Source: Pseudomonadota bacterium (GTDB lineage Bacteria; Pseudomonadota; Gammaproteobacteria; Pseudomonadales; Pseudomonadaceae). From it: 20,034 nucleotides of DNA. Below, piece by piece: positions 7,976-14,795 of the stretch. The first letter of the stretch is position 1. Every line of letters begins with the position of its first letter. The position numbers were made by a program, and so were the translations under genes. The stretch lies in contig JAEYXX010000176.1 of assembly GCA_023431055.1 (NCBI GenBank), positions 1-20,034 of the forward strand, in the 5' to 3' direction. Under the pieces are notes generated by a model, which was given only the letters and a program-made list of their open reading frames with translations, made no database searches and was not told where the DNA came from.

Positions 7976-8012
7976 AGCTCCACCGTCTCTGCTGCGGTGG
8001 GGCTTTCGTTTT
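7976..8012 (+). terminator. Rho-independent terminator after the first DUF1127 gene
   Basis: AGCTCCACCG (7976-7985) and CGGTGGGGCT (7995-8004) form a 10-base stem with one G-U pair, followed by TTCGTTTT. A smaller stem ATCCCAA/TTGGGAT at 7953-7967 precedes it. Confidence 0.88.
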
Positions 8013-8159
8013 ATCTGCAACAGTCATCGCCACAGCGAGCAGTACAGTTGCCATAAAACCGCCACTGCCCCCGCACAATTCTCTTCGTTTGTATCTGCTC
8101 AGCCGAGCGCACTTGCGACACCCTGTACTGCCACCCTTGTCTGTCGACGGGAGCACGCC

Positions 8160-8363
8160 ATGGATCGCACTCACCAACCCCTCTCACCACCTGTAGGCGC
8201 CGAGGCTCCGAGCTGGCTGGGTCTATATGCGACGCTGCATCAGTGGCAACGCAACTGGCGAACCCGCCAGCAGCTCGCACGACTCAACGATCAGCAACTG
8301 GCCGACGCCGGCATCAGTGCCGCACAGCGTGAGCAGGAACTGGCCAAGCCCTTCTGGCGCTGA
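8160..8363 (+). CDS. DUF1127 small basic protein, second copy
   Basis: A 67-residue paralogue of the protein at 7721. The conserved part is WQRNWRTRQQLARLNDQQ, then LADAGIS and a terminal KPFWR. The N-terminal 25 residues differ and are rich in proline. GGGAG lies eight bases before the ATG at 8160. It stands after a terminator, so it should have its own promoter in 8013-8159, although none is clear. The family is linked to RNA binding in some bacteria; no specific function can be given here. The stop at 8363 is followed by 83 bases and then the DUF2388 genes, so they could form one transcript. Confidence 0.82.
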   Translation: MDRTHQPLSPPVGAEAPSWLGLYATLHQWQRNWRTRQQLARLNDQQLADAGISAAQREQELAKPFWR

Positions 8364-8446
8364 GCCAGCAATGGAGCGAGGAATGCTGTTGGGATAAGCT
8401 GCGAGCGCGGGCAGACCATCGCCCCACCACATCGGAGTGACCCCAC

Positions 8447-8770
8447 ATGCACCTGAACAAATCTCTGATCGCAGCCTTGCTATCGCTAGGTCTGGTGAGC
8501 TGCGCGTGCGCCAGCAGCCTGGTCGCAACCACCGATACCCTGGGCGGCGCCTTGGCTGGTACCGCCGAGGGCACATCGGACGCCACCAGCTCGCTGCGTG
8601 ACATGAAGCAGCTGCGTGCGGCGCGCGATGATGCCGCCAGTTTCGTCGCCAGCGGCGGAGCCATTCGCAGCGCCCGGCTCGAAGCGGCCCTACTGCAGAT
8701 TCGCAGCCACGACGCCGAGCTGGCCAAAGCCGATGACCTCGCACTCGCCCAGGCCATCCTCAGTCTGTGA
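8447..8770 (+). CDS. DUF2388 exported protein, first copy (possible lipoprotein)
   Basis: A 107-residue protein of the DUF2388 family, small exported proteins found mainly in Pseudomonas and often in tandem. The core is TSSLRDMKQLRAARDDAASF followed by a GAIR-x4-LEAAL segment and an ending AQAILSL. The first 23 residues are an export signal. LVSC (16-19) fits a lipobox, so C19 could be lipidated; cleavage after ACA is the alternative. GGAG at 8434-8437 supports the ATG. The function of the family is unknown. The close paralogue at 8915 and the coupled large exported protein suggest a shared envelope role. Confidence 0.86.
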   Translation: MHLNKSLIAALLSLGLVSCACASSLVATTDTLGGALAGTAEGTSDATSSLRDMKQLRAARDDAASFVASGGAIRSARLEAALLQIRSHDAELAKADDLALAQAILSL

Positions 8771-8914
8771 AAACTTTGTACACGTCTGGCGAATGGCTCG
8801 CTGCTGACCGCTGAAGCTGCTCCCCGTAAACTTCGCCCACCTGCCGGCCGCGGGGAACCGAGCCGGCCTGCCTACGTCAAATCGTCCGTTCTGCCGTTCT
8901 CGGAGCTACTCATC

Positions 8915-9235
8915 ATGCGTCGTTCATTCGCCATCGCCTTCACCGCCTGCGCCCTGTTCAGCGGTATCGCACAGGCGCAAACCGTGGTCGCCACCAGCAA
9001 CATCGTGGTGCGCGCCCTGGATCGCAGCATCAACTTCACATCCGATACCACCACTTCGCTGCGCGACATGAAAACCGTGGTGCAGGCGCGTGACGACGCC
9101 GCCAGCTTCGTCGCCAGCGCCGGCGAAATTCGCGGCGCGCAACTGGAAGCCGCGCTGCAAGCCATTCGCCAGCAACTGCCCGAAGCGCAGGCCGCCAGCG
9201 ACCTGCAATTGGCCGAAGCCATTCTCGCTCTGTGA
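8915..9235 (+). CDS. DUF2388 exported protein, second copy
   Basis: A 106-residue paralogue of the preceding gene. The shared core includes TSLRDMK, ARDDAASFVAS, GEIRGAQLEAAL and AEAILAL. The signal peptide MRRSFAIAFTACALFSGIAQA has a typical signal peptidase I site after A21 and no lipobox, unlike its neighbour. GGAG at 8902-8905 supports the ATG. Its TGA overlaps the GTG of the next gene (GTGA at 9232-9235), which ties it to that protein by translational coupling. The 144 bases between the two DUF2388 genes hold no gene, only GC-rich GCCGGC repeats. Molecular function unknown. Confidence 0.87.
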   Translation: MRRSFAIAFTACALFSGIAQAQTVVATSNIVVRALDRSINFTSDTTTSLRDMKTVVQARDDAASFVASAGEIRGAQLEAALQAIRQQLPEAQAASDLQLAEAILAL

Positions 9236-11187
9236 CCCACCTTCTCGCCTGGTGCTGCGGCGCGCTGCTGGCATTGGCCGCAGGCGTCGCCCAGGCGCAA
9301 TTGCGTCTGACGCTGGATGCCAGCACTCTCGACGCGGCGCAGCGACAGGCGAGCCAAGCCCTGCTCAACGAGGCGATGGCCGCATTGCCGCCGCGCTTCA
9401 TCCAGCATCTGGATCGCGAGGTGAAGGTCAGCTGGCGTACGGGGTTGCCTGCGGAGGTGTACGGCCAGGTCGGGCGCTTCAGCGGTATCGAACTGAATGC
9501 CGAATTGCTGCCCAAGCTAGTCGATGGCACGGCGGCCCGCAACCAGACCGGTCGCCCTCACGGTACTCAACGCCAGGAGTTGCTGGCCACCCTGCTGCAC
9601 GAGCTCACCCATCTCTACGACCGCGCACGCCTCTGGCCTGCGGGCGAGCGCCGCCACATCAGCAGGTGCAGACAGCACGCCGGCTCGATGGGTCTGGTGG
9701 GGCTGCCGGAAGATTGCCGCGGCCAGACCGAACGGCGCTTCACTCTCAGCGATGATCCACGCCTGCTCGACCTGGCCGGCTGGCAGCAGCGAGTCGGCCA
9801 GCGTGGCGCGCGCGACCTGGACAACGGTCAGGTCGCGCGCAGCCCGGACAGCTACGAGTTGACCAACGCGCTGGAGTTCGTCGCGGTCAACCTCGAATAC
9901 TTTCTGCTCGACCCCAACTACGCCTGTCGGCGTCCCTCGCTGGCGCGCTATTTTCGCGAGCACTTCGACTGGACACCGGCCAGCGAGCCCTGTGCCAGCG
10001 AATACCCCTACCTCAACGCCGGACGTGATTTCGCCGCTCAGCCCCTGGGGCGACTCGACCCGGAGCGCGTGTATGAGGTCGATTACCTGCTCGCCGAGGC
10101 CAACGATGCCTGGATGAGCCGCTGGGGCCACAGCATGCTGCGCCTGGTGGTCTGCGCACCAGGCCGACCGCGCGGGCCGGACTGCCGTCTGGATCTCGAC
10201 CATCACCTGGTGCTGTCCTATCGCGCCTTCGTCGGCGATGTGCAGCTGTCGAGCTGGGATGGCCTGACCGGCGTCTACCCCTCGCGCCTGTTCGTCCTGC
10301 CGCTGGAACAGGTGATCGACGAATACACCAAGGTAGAGCTGCGTAGCCTGGCCTCGGTACCGCTGCGCCTGTCGCGCGATGAGCTTGAACAACTGGTGGT
10401 ACGCGCCGCCGAACAGCACTGGAGCTATGACGGCGACTACTACTTCGTCTCCAACAACTGCGCGGTGGAAACCCTCAAGCTGCTGCGCAGCGGTACCGGC
10501 AACCCGCGCCTGCATGCACTGGACAGCATCCTGCCCAACGGCCTGCTGGAGCTGATGGATGCTCGCGGCCTGGCCGACACCAGCGTGCTCGACGACCCGC
10601 GTGAAGCACTGCGCCTGGGCTATCGCTTCGACTCCTTCCGCGAGCGCTACCAGGCGATGTTCCGCGTTCTGCGCGAACGTCTGCCGATCACTCAGGACAG
10701 TGTCGAGACCTGGCTGGAGCAGCCAGCAAAGGATCGCAACCAGTGGTTCGCCGAGGCCGACCTGCGCGCCAGCGCCGCCCTCTTGCTGCTGGAGCAAGCC
10801 GCGCTGCGCAGGCAGTTGCTGCTGGCTCAGGACGAACTCAAGCGCCGCTACCTCACCGGCCGCGCCGCCGGTGATCCGAGCCTGAACAAGGCCGGTGCCG
10901 CGCTTGAACAGATCCTGGCCAACAGCGGCTTCCTCAGCCGTCCGGCAGAACTGCTCGAAGGCGGCTACGGCTTGCCGCAGCAGCAGGAATGGGAGCGCCT
11001 CGAAGCCAGCAGCCGTGACCGCCAGCAGCAGTTGCGCCAACTCAGCGATGAACTTGACGACGAGGTGCGCAACCTGTTGCAGCCCGAGCGTCTGGCCGAG
11101 CTGGAAGCCAACGAGGCCAACCTGGTTGCGCTAGGCGAACACCTGCGCGCCCTGCACAAGGCCAGTGGCGGGCTGGAGCTGCCCTAG
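9232..11187 (+). CDS. Large exported protein with DUF4105 (Lnb-type) domain and HExxH motif
   Basis: A 651-residue protein. A signal peptide ends AQA at residue 22. The N-terminal part contains a metallopeptidase-like motif HELTH (123-127) after LLATLL. The central part (about 285-420) is a DUF4105/Lnb N-terminal-like domain, with WGHSMLRL (H300) and SNNCAVETLKLL (C410), the His-then-Cys order of circularly permuted NlpC/P60-type cysteine hydrolases. The last ~130 residues are rich in Leu, Glu, Gln and Arg and look coiled-coil. The GTG start overlaps the DUF2388 stop; no good separate ribosome site is seen. Location should be periplasm or outer membrane face. Peptidase or amidase activity is an inference from motifs, not shown. 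Confidence 0.8.
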   Translation: MTHLLAWCCGALLALAAGVAQAQLRLTLDASTLDAAQRQASQALLNEAMAALPPRFIQHLDREVKVSWRTGLPAEVYGQVGRFSGIELNAELLPKLVDGTAARNQTGRPHGTQRQELLATLLHELTHLYDRARLWPAGERRHISRCRQHAGSMGLVGLPEDCRGQTERRFTLSDDPRLLDLAGWQQRVGQRGARDLDNGQVARSPDSYELTNALEFVAVNLEYFLLDPNYACRRPSLARYFREHFDWTPASEPCASEYPYLNAGRDFAAQPLGRLDPERVYEVDYLLAEANDAWMSRWGHSMLRLVVCAPGRPRGPDCRLDLDHHLVLSYRAFVGDVQLSSWDGLTGVYPSRLFVLPLEQVIDEYTKVELRSLASVPLRLSRDELEQLVVRAAEQHWSYDGDYYFVSNNCAVETLKLLRSGTGNPRLHALDSILPNGLLELMDARGLADTSVLDDPREALRLGYRFDSFRERYQAMFRVLRERLPITQDSVETWLEQPAKDRNQWFAEADLRASAALLLLEQAALRRQLLLAQDELKRRYLTGRAAGDPSLNKAGAALEQILANSGFLSRPAELLEGGYGLPQQQEWERLEASSRDRQQQLRQLSDELDDEVRNLLQPERLAELEANEANLVALGEHLRALHKASGGLELP

Positions 11188-11195
11188 CCTATCGA

Positions 11196-11244
11196 GTAGC
11201 CCGGCAAATCATTCTGCCCAGTCCCCGGATTGCATCCGGGCTAC
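11196..11244. repeat. REP-like palindromic element
   Basis: CCCGGAT-TGC-ATCCGGG (11224-11240) is a perfect hairpin inside a wider pair GTAGCCCGG (11196-11204) and CCGGGCTAC (11236-11244). The string GTAGCCCGGATGCAATCCGG on the minus strand is a common Pseudomonas repetitive palindrome. It lies in the 67 bases between the convergent 9232 and GFA genes, where such elements commonly reside, and could also act as a terminator. Confidence 0.65.
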
Positions 11245-11254
11245 GGTCGACACC

Positions 11255-11659
11255 CTACGGAATCAACTCCTGATCCTCTTCCGGCAATTGCGGGTCGACC
11301 GTCAGCCAGGGCAGACGGCTGCCCACCCAGATATGCCGATCTGCCGGCGCCTGCTCAGGCGCGTCCAGCGTAGCCACGGTCACGTCCAGCGTATCCGGGC
11401 TGAGCAAGGTGAACAGCGCCAGATGCGCGCCGCAGTCGGCGCAGAAATAGCGCGTGCAGCTGGCCGATGAGGCGAACGCCTTCGGTGTACCGCGCAGCCA
11501 GTGAAACGCCTGGTGCGGTACCGTGACCCAGGTGGTGAGGATGCCGCCACTGCTGCGCCGACAGATCGAGCAGTGGCAGTGCGCGATATCCGTCAGCGGC
11601 GTATCGATCCGATAACGCAGCGCGCCGCACTGGCAGCCGCCCTGATGTTCAACCTTCAT
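11255..11659 (-). CDS. GFA-family (CENP-V/GFA) zinc-binding protein
   Basis: A 134-residue single-domain protein of the GFA/CENP-V family. The zinc cysteines are visible in GGCQCGALRYRI, AHCHCSICRRSSGG and YFCADCGAHL. The family is named for a reported glutathione-formaldehyde adduct activity, but most small members have no proven substrate. The ATG at 11659 is preceded by GGAGG and gives the usual short N-terminus (MKVEHQGGCQCG); an ATG at 11713 would add 18 unlikely residues. It is divergent from the AEC transporter with 68 bases between starts, so the two may share a control region. Confidence 0.86.
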   Translation of the reverse strand: MKVEHQGGCQCGALRYRIDTPLTDIAHCHCSICRRSSGGILTTWVTVPHQAFHWLRGTPKAFASSASCTRYFCADCGAHLALFTLLSPDTLDVTVATLDAPEQAPADRHIWVGSRLPWLTVDPQLPEEDQELIP

Positions 11660-11727
11660 CCCGCCTCCGCCTTGCATTGCCCCGCGCCGCTGACCAAGAT
11701 AGGCGCTCACCACAATCGGGGATCGCC

Positions 11728-12633
11728 GTGATAGACCTGTTGCTGGCCTTGTGGCCGCTGTTCGCCATGATAGTCGCCGGCTACTGGCTACGCCTGCGCG
11801 AGTTCCCCAGCGAGGCCTTCTGGCCGGGCGCCGAGCGCCTCAACTACTTCATCCTGTTCCCGGCGCTGCTGTTCTCCAGCCTGGCCCGTGCGCCGCTGAA
11901 CAACCCGGCGCTGCCGCGCCTGGCGCTGGCGGTGCTGCTCGGCCTGGGCATCGCCTGGCTGGCGCTGCTACTGGTACGCCGCCTGCGCGGCTGGCCGGCC
12001 GGACGTTTTGGCGCTTTCACGCAAGGCATTCTGCGCTTCAACACCTACCTGGGCCTGGCTGCCGTGGGCAGCCTGTTCGGTCAGGAAGGCCTGACCCTCG
12101 CCGCCCTGATGCTGGCCCTGATGGTGCCGACGGTGAACGTGCTGTCGGTCTGGTCGCTGACCGCCGAGCGCGGTGTCAGCGTTCGCAGTCTGCTGCTGCC
12201 GATCATCAAGAATCCGCTGATTCTCGCCTGCCTCGGCGGCGCGCTTTTCAACCTCACCGGTATCGGCCTGCCCGGCGGCACCGACCGCCTGCTCAGCCTG
12301 CTCGCCGCAGCCAGCCTGCCGCTGGGCCTGCTCTGCGTTGGCGCGGCGCTGAAACCGGAGCAACTGGGCGGAGAAATCCCGGCGCTGACCTGGAACAGCC
12401 TGTTGCGCCTGCTGGCAATGCCGCTGCTGGCCTGGGGCGTGGCCTGGGCGCTGGCGCTGCCGGCCATGGAAAGCGCGGTGCTGGTGCTGTTCTTCGCCCT
12501 GCCCACGGCGCCCACCGCCTATGTACTAACCCGCCAGCTCGGCGGCGACAGCCAACTGATGGCCGGCATCATCACCCTGCAGACGCTGCTGGCCGCGGGT
12601 AGTCTGGTGGCGATCATGATGTTGCTGGCCTGA
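11728..12633 (+). CDS. AEC-family (auxin efflux carrier-like) transporter
   Basis: A 301-residue integral membrane protein with about ten hydrophobic segments, for example LLLALWPLFAMIVAGYWL at the start and VLVLFFALPTAPTAYVLT near the end. The latter, with FILFPALLFSSLARAPL, is typical of bacterial AEC permeases. Members export or import small organic acids; the substrate here is unknown. The GTG at 11728 is chosen because it is preceded by GGGG and puts the first helix at the N-terminus; the TTG further upstream overlaps the GFA coding region. It converges with the solute-binding protein gene, with 15 bases between stops. Confidence 0.87.
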   Translation: MIDLLLALWPLFAMIVAGYWLRLREFPSEAFWPGAERLNYFILFPALLFSSLARAPLNNPALPRLALAVLLGLGIAWLALLLVRRLRGWPAGRFGAFTQGILRFNTYLGLAAVGSLFGQEGLTLAALMLALMVPTVNVLSVWSLTAERGVSVRSLLLPIIKNPLILACLGGALFNLTGIGLPGGTDRLLSLLAAASLPLGLLCVGAALKPEQLGGEIPALTWNSLLRLLAMPLLAWGVAWALALPAMESAVLVLFFALPTAPTAYVLTRQLGGDSQLMAGIITLQTLLAAGSLVAIMMLLA

Positions 12634-12648
12634 CGGACCATCGACGCG

Positions 12649-13434
12649 CTACTCGGCGTAGCGCTCGATCAGCCGCTGATAGTCACCGCTCGTCTTGAGC
12701 ACCTCCAAACCGCGGTCGAAGCGCTTGATCAGTTCGGTAGCACGCGGATGCTGCCGCGAGACGATGAAGTGCAGCGTACTGCTCTGAAACGGCACCCGTG
12801 ACCGGTGAAACTGCGCCAGATCAGCGCCAGCGCTGTGCAAAGCACTGTCCCCCAGGTTACGGTCGGCAATGAACAGGTCGTCACGTTCGAGCAGCAGCAG
12901 CCGTGCACATTCCTGCAGACCCAGTGGAGAATGACGGCGCAGTACGCCCTGCTCGACCATTTGCTGGATCGCCGCCGGCGGCTGCCAGCCCAGCGGATAG
13001 CAGAGTCGCCGGCCGATCATGGTGGGCAGATCATCGAGCTCGATGTGATCACCGGCCCGGCTGAAGATGTATGGTTCGGCCACATAAATGGGCGCCGAGT
13101 AGAGAAACTCCGCCTCGCGCTCGGCAGAACGGACGTAGGGAAAGGTGGCGTCGTACTCAACGCGCTTGGCTTTCAGGTAACCGCGGTTCCAGGGCAGCCA
13201 GTCGAGCGTGATTGCCGACCCCTGCTCGGCCAGCGCCGCCCGCACCACCTGGGTGAGCATGCCCTGACCAGGCAATGCCTTGCCAGTGAACGGCGCATAG
13301 TCATCGCCCGTAGCCAGGTGCAGCACCTCGGCTCGCGCCGAGACGCACAACAGCAGACTCAGCAGAGCCGCCCCCCATAATCCCACCACCAATCTCCAGT
13401 CACTGGCGCGCAATCGCCTTGCTGCTCCGATCAT
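12649..13434 (-). CDS. Periplasmic solute-binding protein (amino-acid-binding-like fold)
   Basis: A 261-residue protein with a signal peptide ending SARA at residue 35 and a type-2 periplasmic binding domain. The start of the mature part, LHLATGDDYAPFTGKALPGQ, and the ending ELIKRFDRGLEVLKTSGDYQ are typical of the family 3 solute-binding group (PBPb). No permease or ATPase gene is adjacent, so it may be an orphan sensor or auxiliary binding protein rather than part of a complete ABC importer. Many such orphans occur in Pseudomonas. It is divergent from the PilT/PilU-like gene, with 142 bases between starts. Ligand unknown. Confidence 0.82.
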   Translation of the reverse strand: MIGAARRLRASDWRLVVGLWGAALLSLLLCVSARAEVLHLATGDDYAPFTGKALPGQGMLTQVVRAALAEQGSAITLDWLPWNRGYLKAKRVEYDATFPYVRSAEREAEFLYSAPIYVAEPYIFSRAGDHIELDDLPTMIGRRLCYPLGWQPPAAIQQMVEQGVLRRHSPLGLQECARLLLLERDDLFIADRNLGDSALHSAGADLAQFHRSRVPFQSSTLHFIVSRQHPRATELIKRFDRGLEVLKTSGDYQRLIERYAE

Positions 13435-13576
13435 TGACTCTTGCTCTCACGAGCACGGCTGTCCAGTGCAACCAGGCTATAGGGCGACAATTCATGCTGT
13501 TCTCTTGATACGAAGCAACGGGCTGGGCAGGACGCCGTCTATTCTTGTCGCAACACGAACGAGATGCGGCAAGCCG

Positions 13577-14707
13577 ATGAATGACACCAACGCCAACGAT
13601 CAGCCTGACGTTTTCCCCTATCTGCAGCTGATCCACCAGCACGGCGGCTCGGACCTGTTCTTCAGCGTCGGCGCACCGCCGCACATGAAAGTGGAAGGAC
13701 ACAGCCAGCCGGTGGGCCAGCGCATCTTGAAGGCCGGCGAGGTGCAACAGCTGGCCTATCAACTGATGACGCAGAAGCAGATCGCCGAGTTCGAGCGCGA
13801 TCTGGAGATGAATCTGGCGGCCAGCCTGCAGGGCGCCGGACGTTATCGGGTCAACCTCTATTACCAGCGCGGCGAAGTGGCCATGGTGGTGCGCCTGATC
13901 AAGAGCCAGATTCCCAGCTTCGAGGCGCTCGGCCTGCCAAAAATGCTGGAAAAGCTGGCCATGCAGGATCGCGGGCTGATCCTGGTCACCGGCGCAGCCG
14001 GTTCGGGCAAGTCCACCACCCTGGCGGCGATGCTGGATTTCCGCAATCGCCACAAGAGCGGGCATATCGTCTGCATCGAAGACCCCATCGAATTTCTCCA
14101 CAGCCACCAGCGCTCGATCATCGACCAGCGGGAAGTCGGCCTCGATACCCACAGCTTCGACGACGCCCTGCGCAACGTGCTGCGCGAGGCGCCGGACGTG
14201 ATCATGCTCGGCGAGATCCGCGACGCCGCGACCATGCAGCACGCGCTGCATTACGCCGAAACCGGCCACCTGTGCGTGGCCACGCTGCATGCCACCAGCA
14301 GCAGCCACGCCATCGAGCGTATCGCCCGCTTCTTTCCCGACGAGGCCCGCAAGCAGGTGCTGGCCGACGTGGCGCACAACCTGCTCGCGGTGATCGGCCA
14401 GCGCCTGGTACCGGGAATCGCGCAAAAACGCGTGGTGGCGGTGGAGCTGATGCTGGGCACGCCCTACATCCGCGACCTGATCCAGCGCGATGAGTTGGAG
14501 GAGTTGCGCGAAGCCACGGCGCGAGCGGCCGAACAAGGTCTGCAAACCTTCGACCAGCACCTGTTCGCCCTGCTCGAAGCCGGCCGTATCAGCCTGGCCG
14601 AAGCGCTCAAGTTCGCCGACTCGCGGACCGACCTCAGCCTCAAGTTCAAGCTCGAGCGCGGCTTCTCCGCCGACGACGCCGAACTCAAGGTACTGCGCGA
14701 CGGTTGA
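13577..14707 (+). CDS. PilT/PilU-family type IV pilus retraction-type ATPase
   Basis: A 376-residue hexameric motor ATPase of the GspE/PilT class. Landmarks are GGSDLFFSVGAPPHMKVEG at the N-terminus, Walker A GAAGSGKS (139-146), the Asp-box region IEDPIEF, Walker B VIMLGEIRD and the His box TGHLCVATLHA. The ending EQGLQTFDQHLFALLEAGRI resembles PilU more than PilT. It drives pilus disassembly in known relatives. No pilus gene is near, so this may be a third paralogue besides the usual pilT-pilU pair; which one cannot be settled from one window. The ribosome site before the ATG is weak. It is followed by yjbB after 88 bases. Confidence 0.87.
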   Translation: MNDTNANDQPDVFPYLQLIHQHGGSDLFFSVGAPPHMKVEGHSQPVGQRILKAGEVQQLAYQLMTQKQIAEFERDLEMNLAASLQGAGRYRVNLYYQRGEVAMVVRLIKSQIPSFEALGLPKMLEKLAMQDRGLILVTGAAGSGKSTTLAAMLDFRNRHKSGHIVCIEDPIEFLHSHQRSIIDQREVGLDTHSFDDALRNVLREAPDVIMLGEIRDAATMQHALHYAETGHLCVATLHATSSSHAIERIARFFPDEARKQVLADVAHNLLAVIGQRLVPGIAQKRVVAVELMLGTPYIRDLIQRDELEELREATARAAEQGLQTFDQHLFALLEAGRISLAEALKFADSRTDLSLKFKLERGFSADDAELKVLRDG

Positions 14708-14723
14708 CTGGCTTTATCAGCGA

Positions 14724-14793
14724 TTTCGGCCGATGCTCATCTATACAGGCCGAAACCATAATTCCTCATCGGCCGTCTTTCAGGGGGGCCGAT
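14724..14793 (+). promoter_or_regulatory. Structured leader of yjbB that can cover its ribosome site
   Basis: Two hairpins are possible: TTTCGGCC (14724-14731) with GGCCGAAA (14748-14755), and ATCGGCC (14768-14774) with GGCCGAT (14787-14793). The second encloses the G-run 14783-14788 that serves as the ribosome binding site of the ATG at 14796. All four arms share a GGCC core, so alternative pairings exist. This suggests control at translation, but is unproven. Confidence 0.5.
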
Positions 14794-14795
14794 TT

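Noticed and set aside
7860..8159. In-frame N-terminal extension of the second DUF1127 gene
   Set aside because: It would run through the first DUF1127 gene and its terminator; the ATG at 8160 has a ribosome site and gives normal family length.
8840..8876. Repeated GCCGGC strings between the DUF2388 genes as a possible terminator
   Set aside because: The stem is only six bases with a long loop and no T-run; more likely chance in GC-rich DNA.
9517..11040. A 507-codon minus-strand open frame inside the large exported protein gene
   Set aside because: Shadow frame rich in Gln, Ala and Val without motifs; the plus strand has a signal peptide, motifs and a coupled start.
14490..14795. In-frame 102-codon N-terminal extension of yjbB
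   Set aside because: It overlaps the PilT/PilU-like gene in another frame, is Ser/Arg/Pro-rich without sense, and the E. coli YjbB start matches the ATG at 14796.
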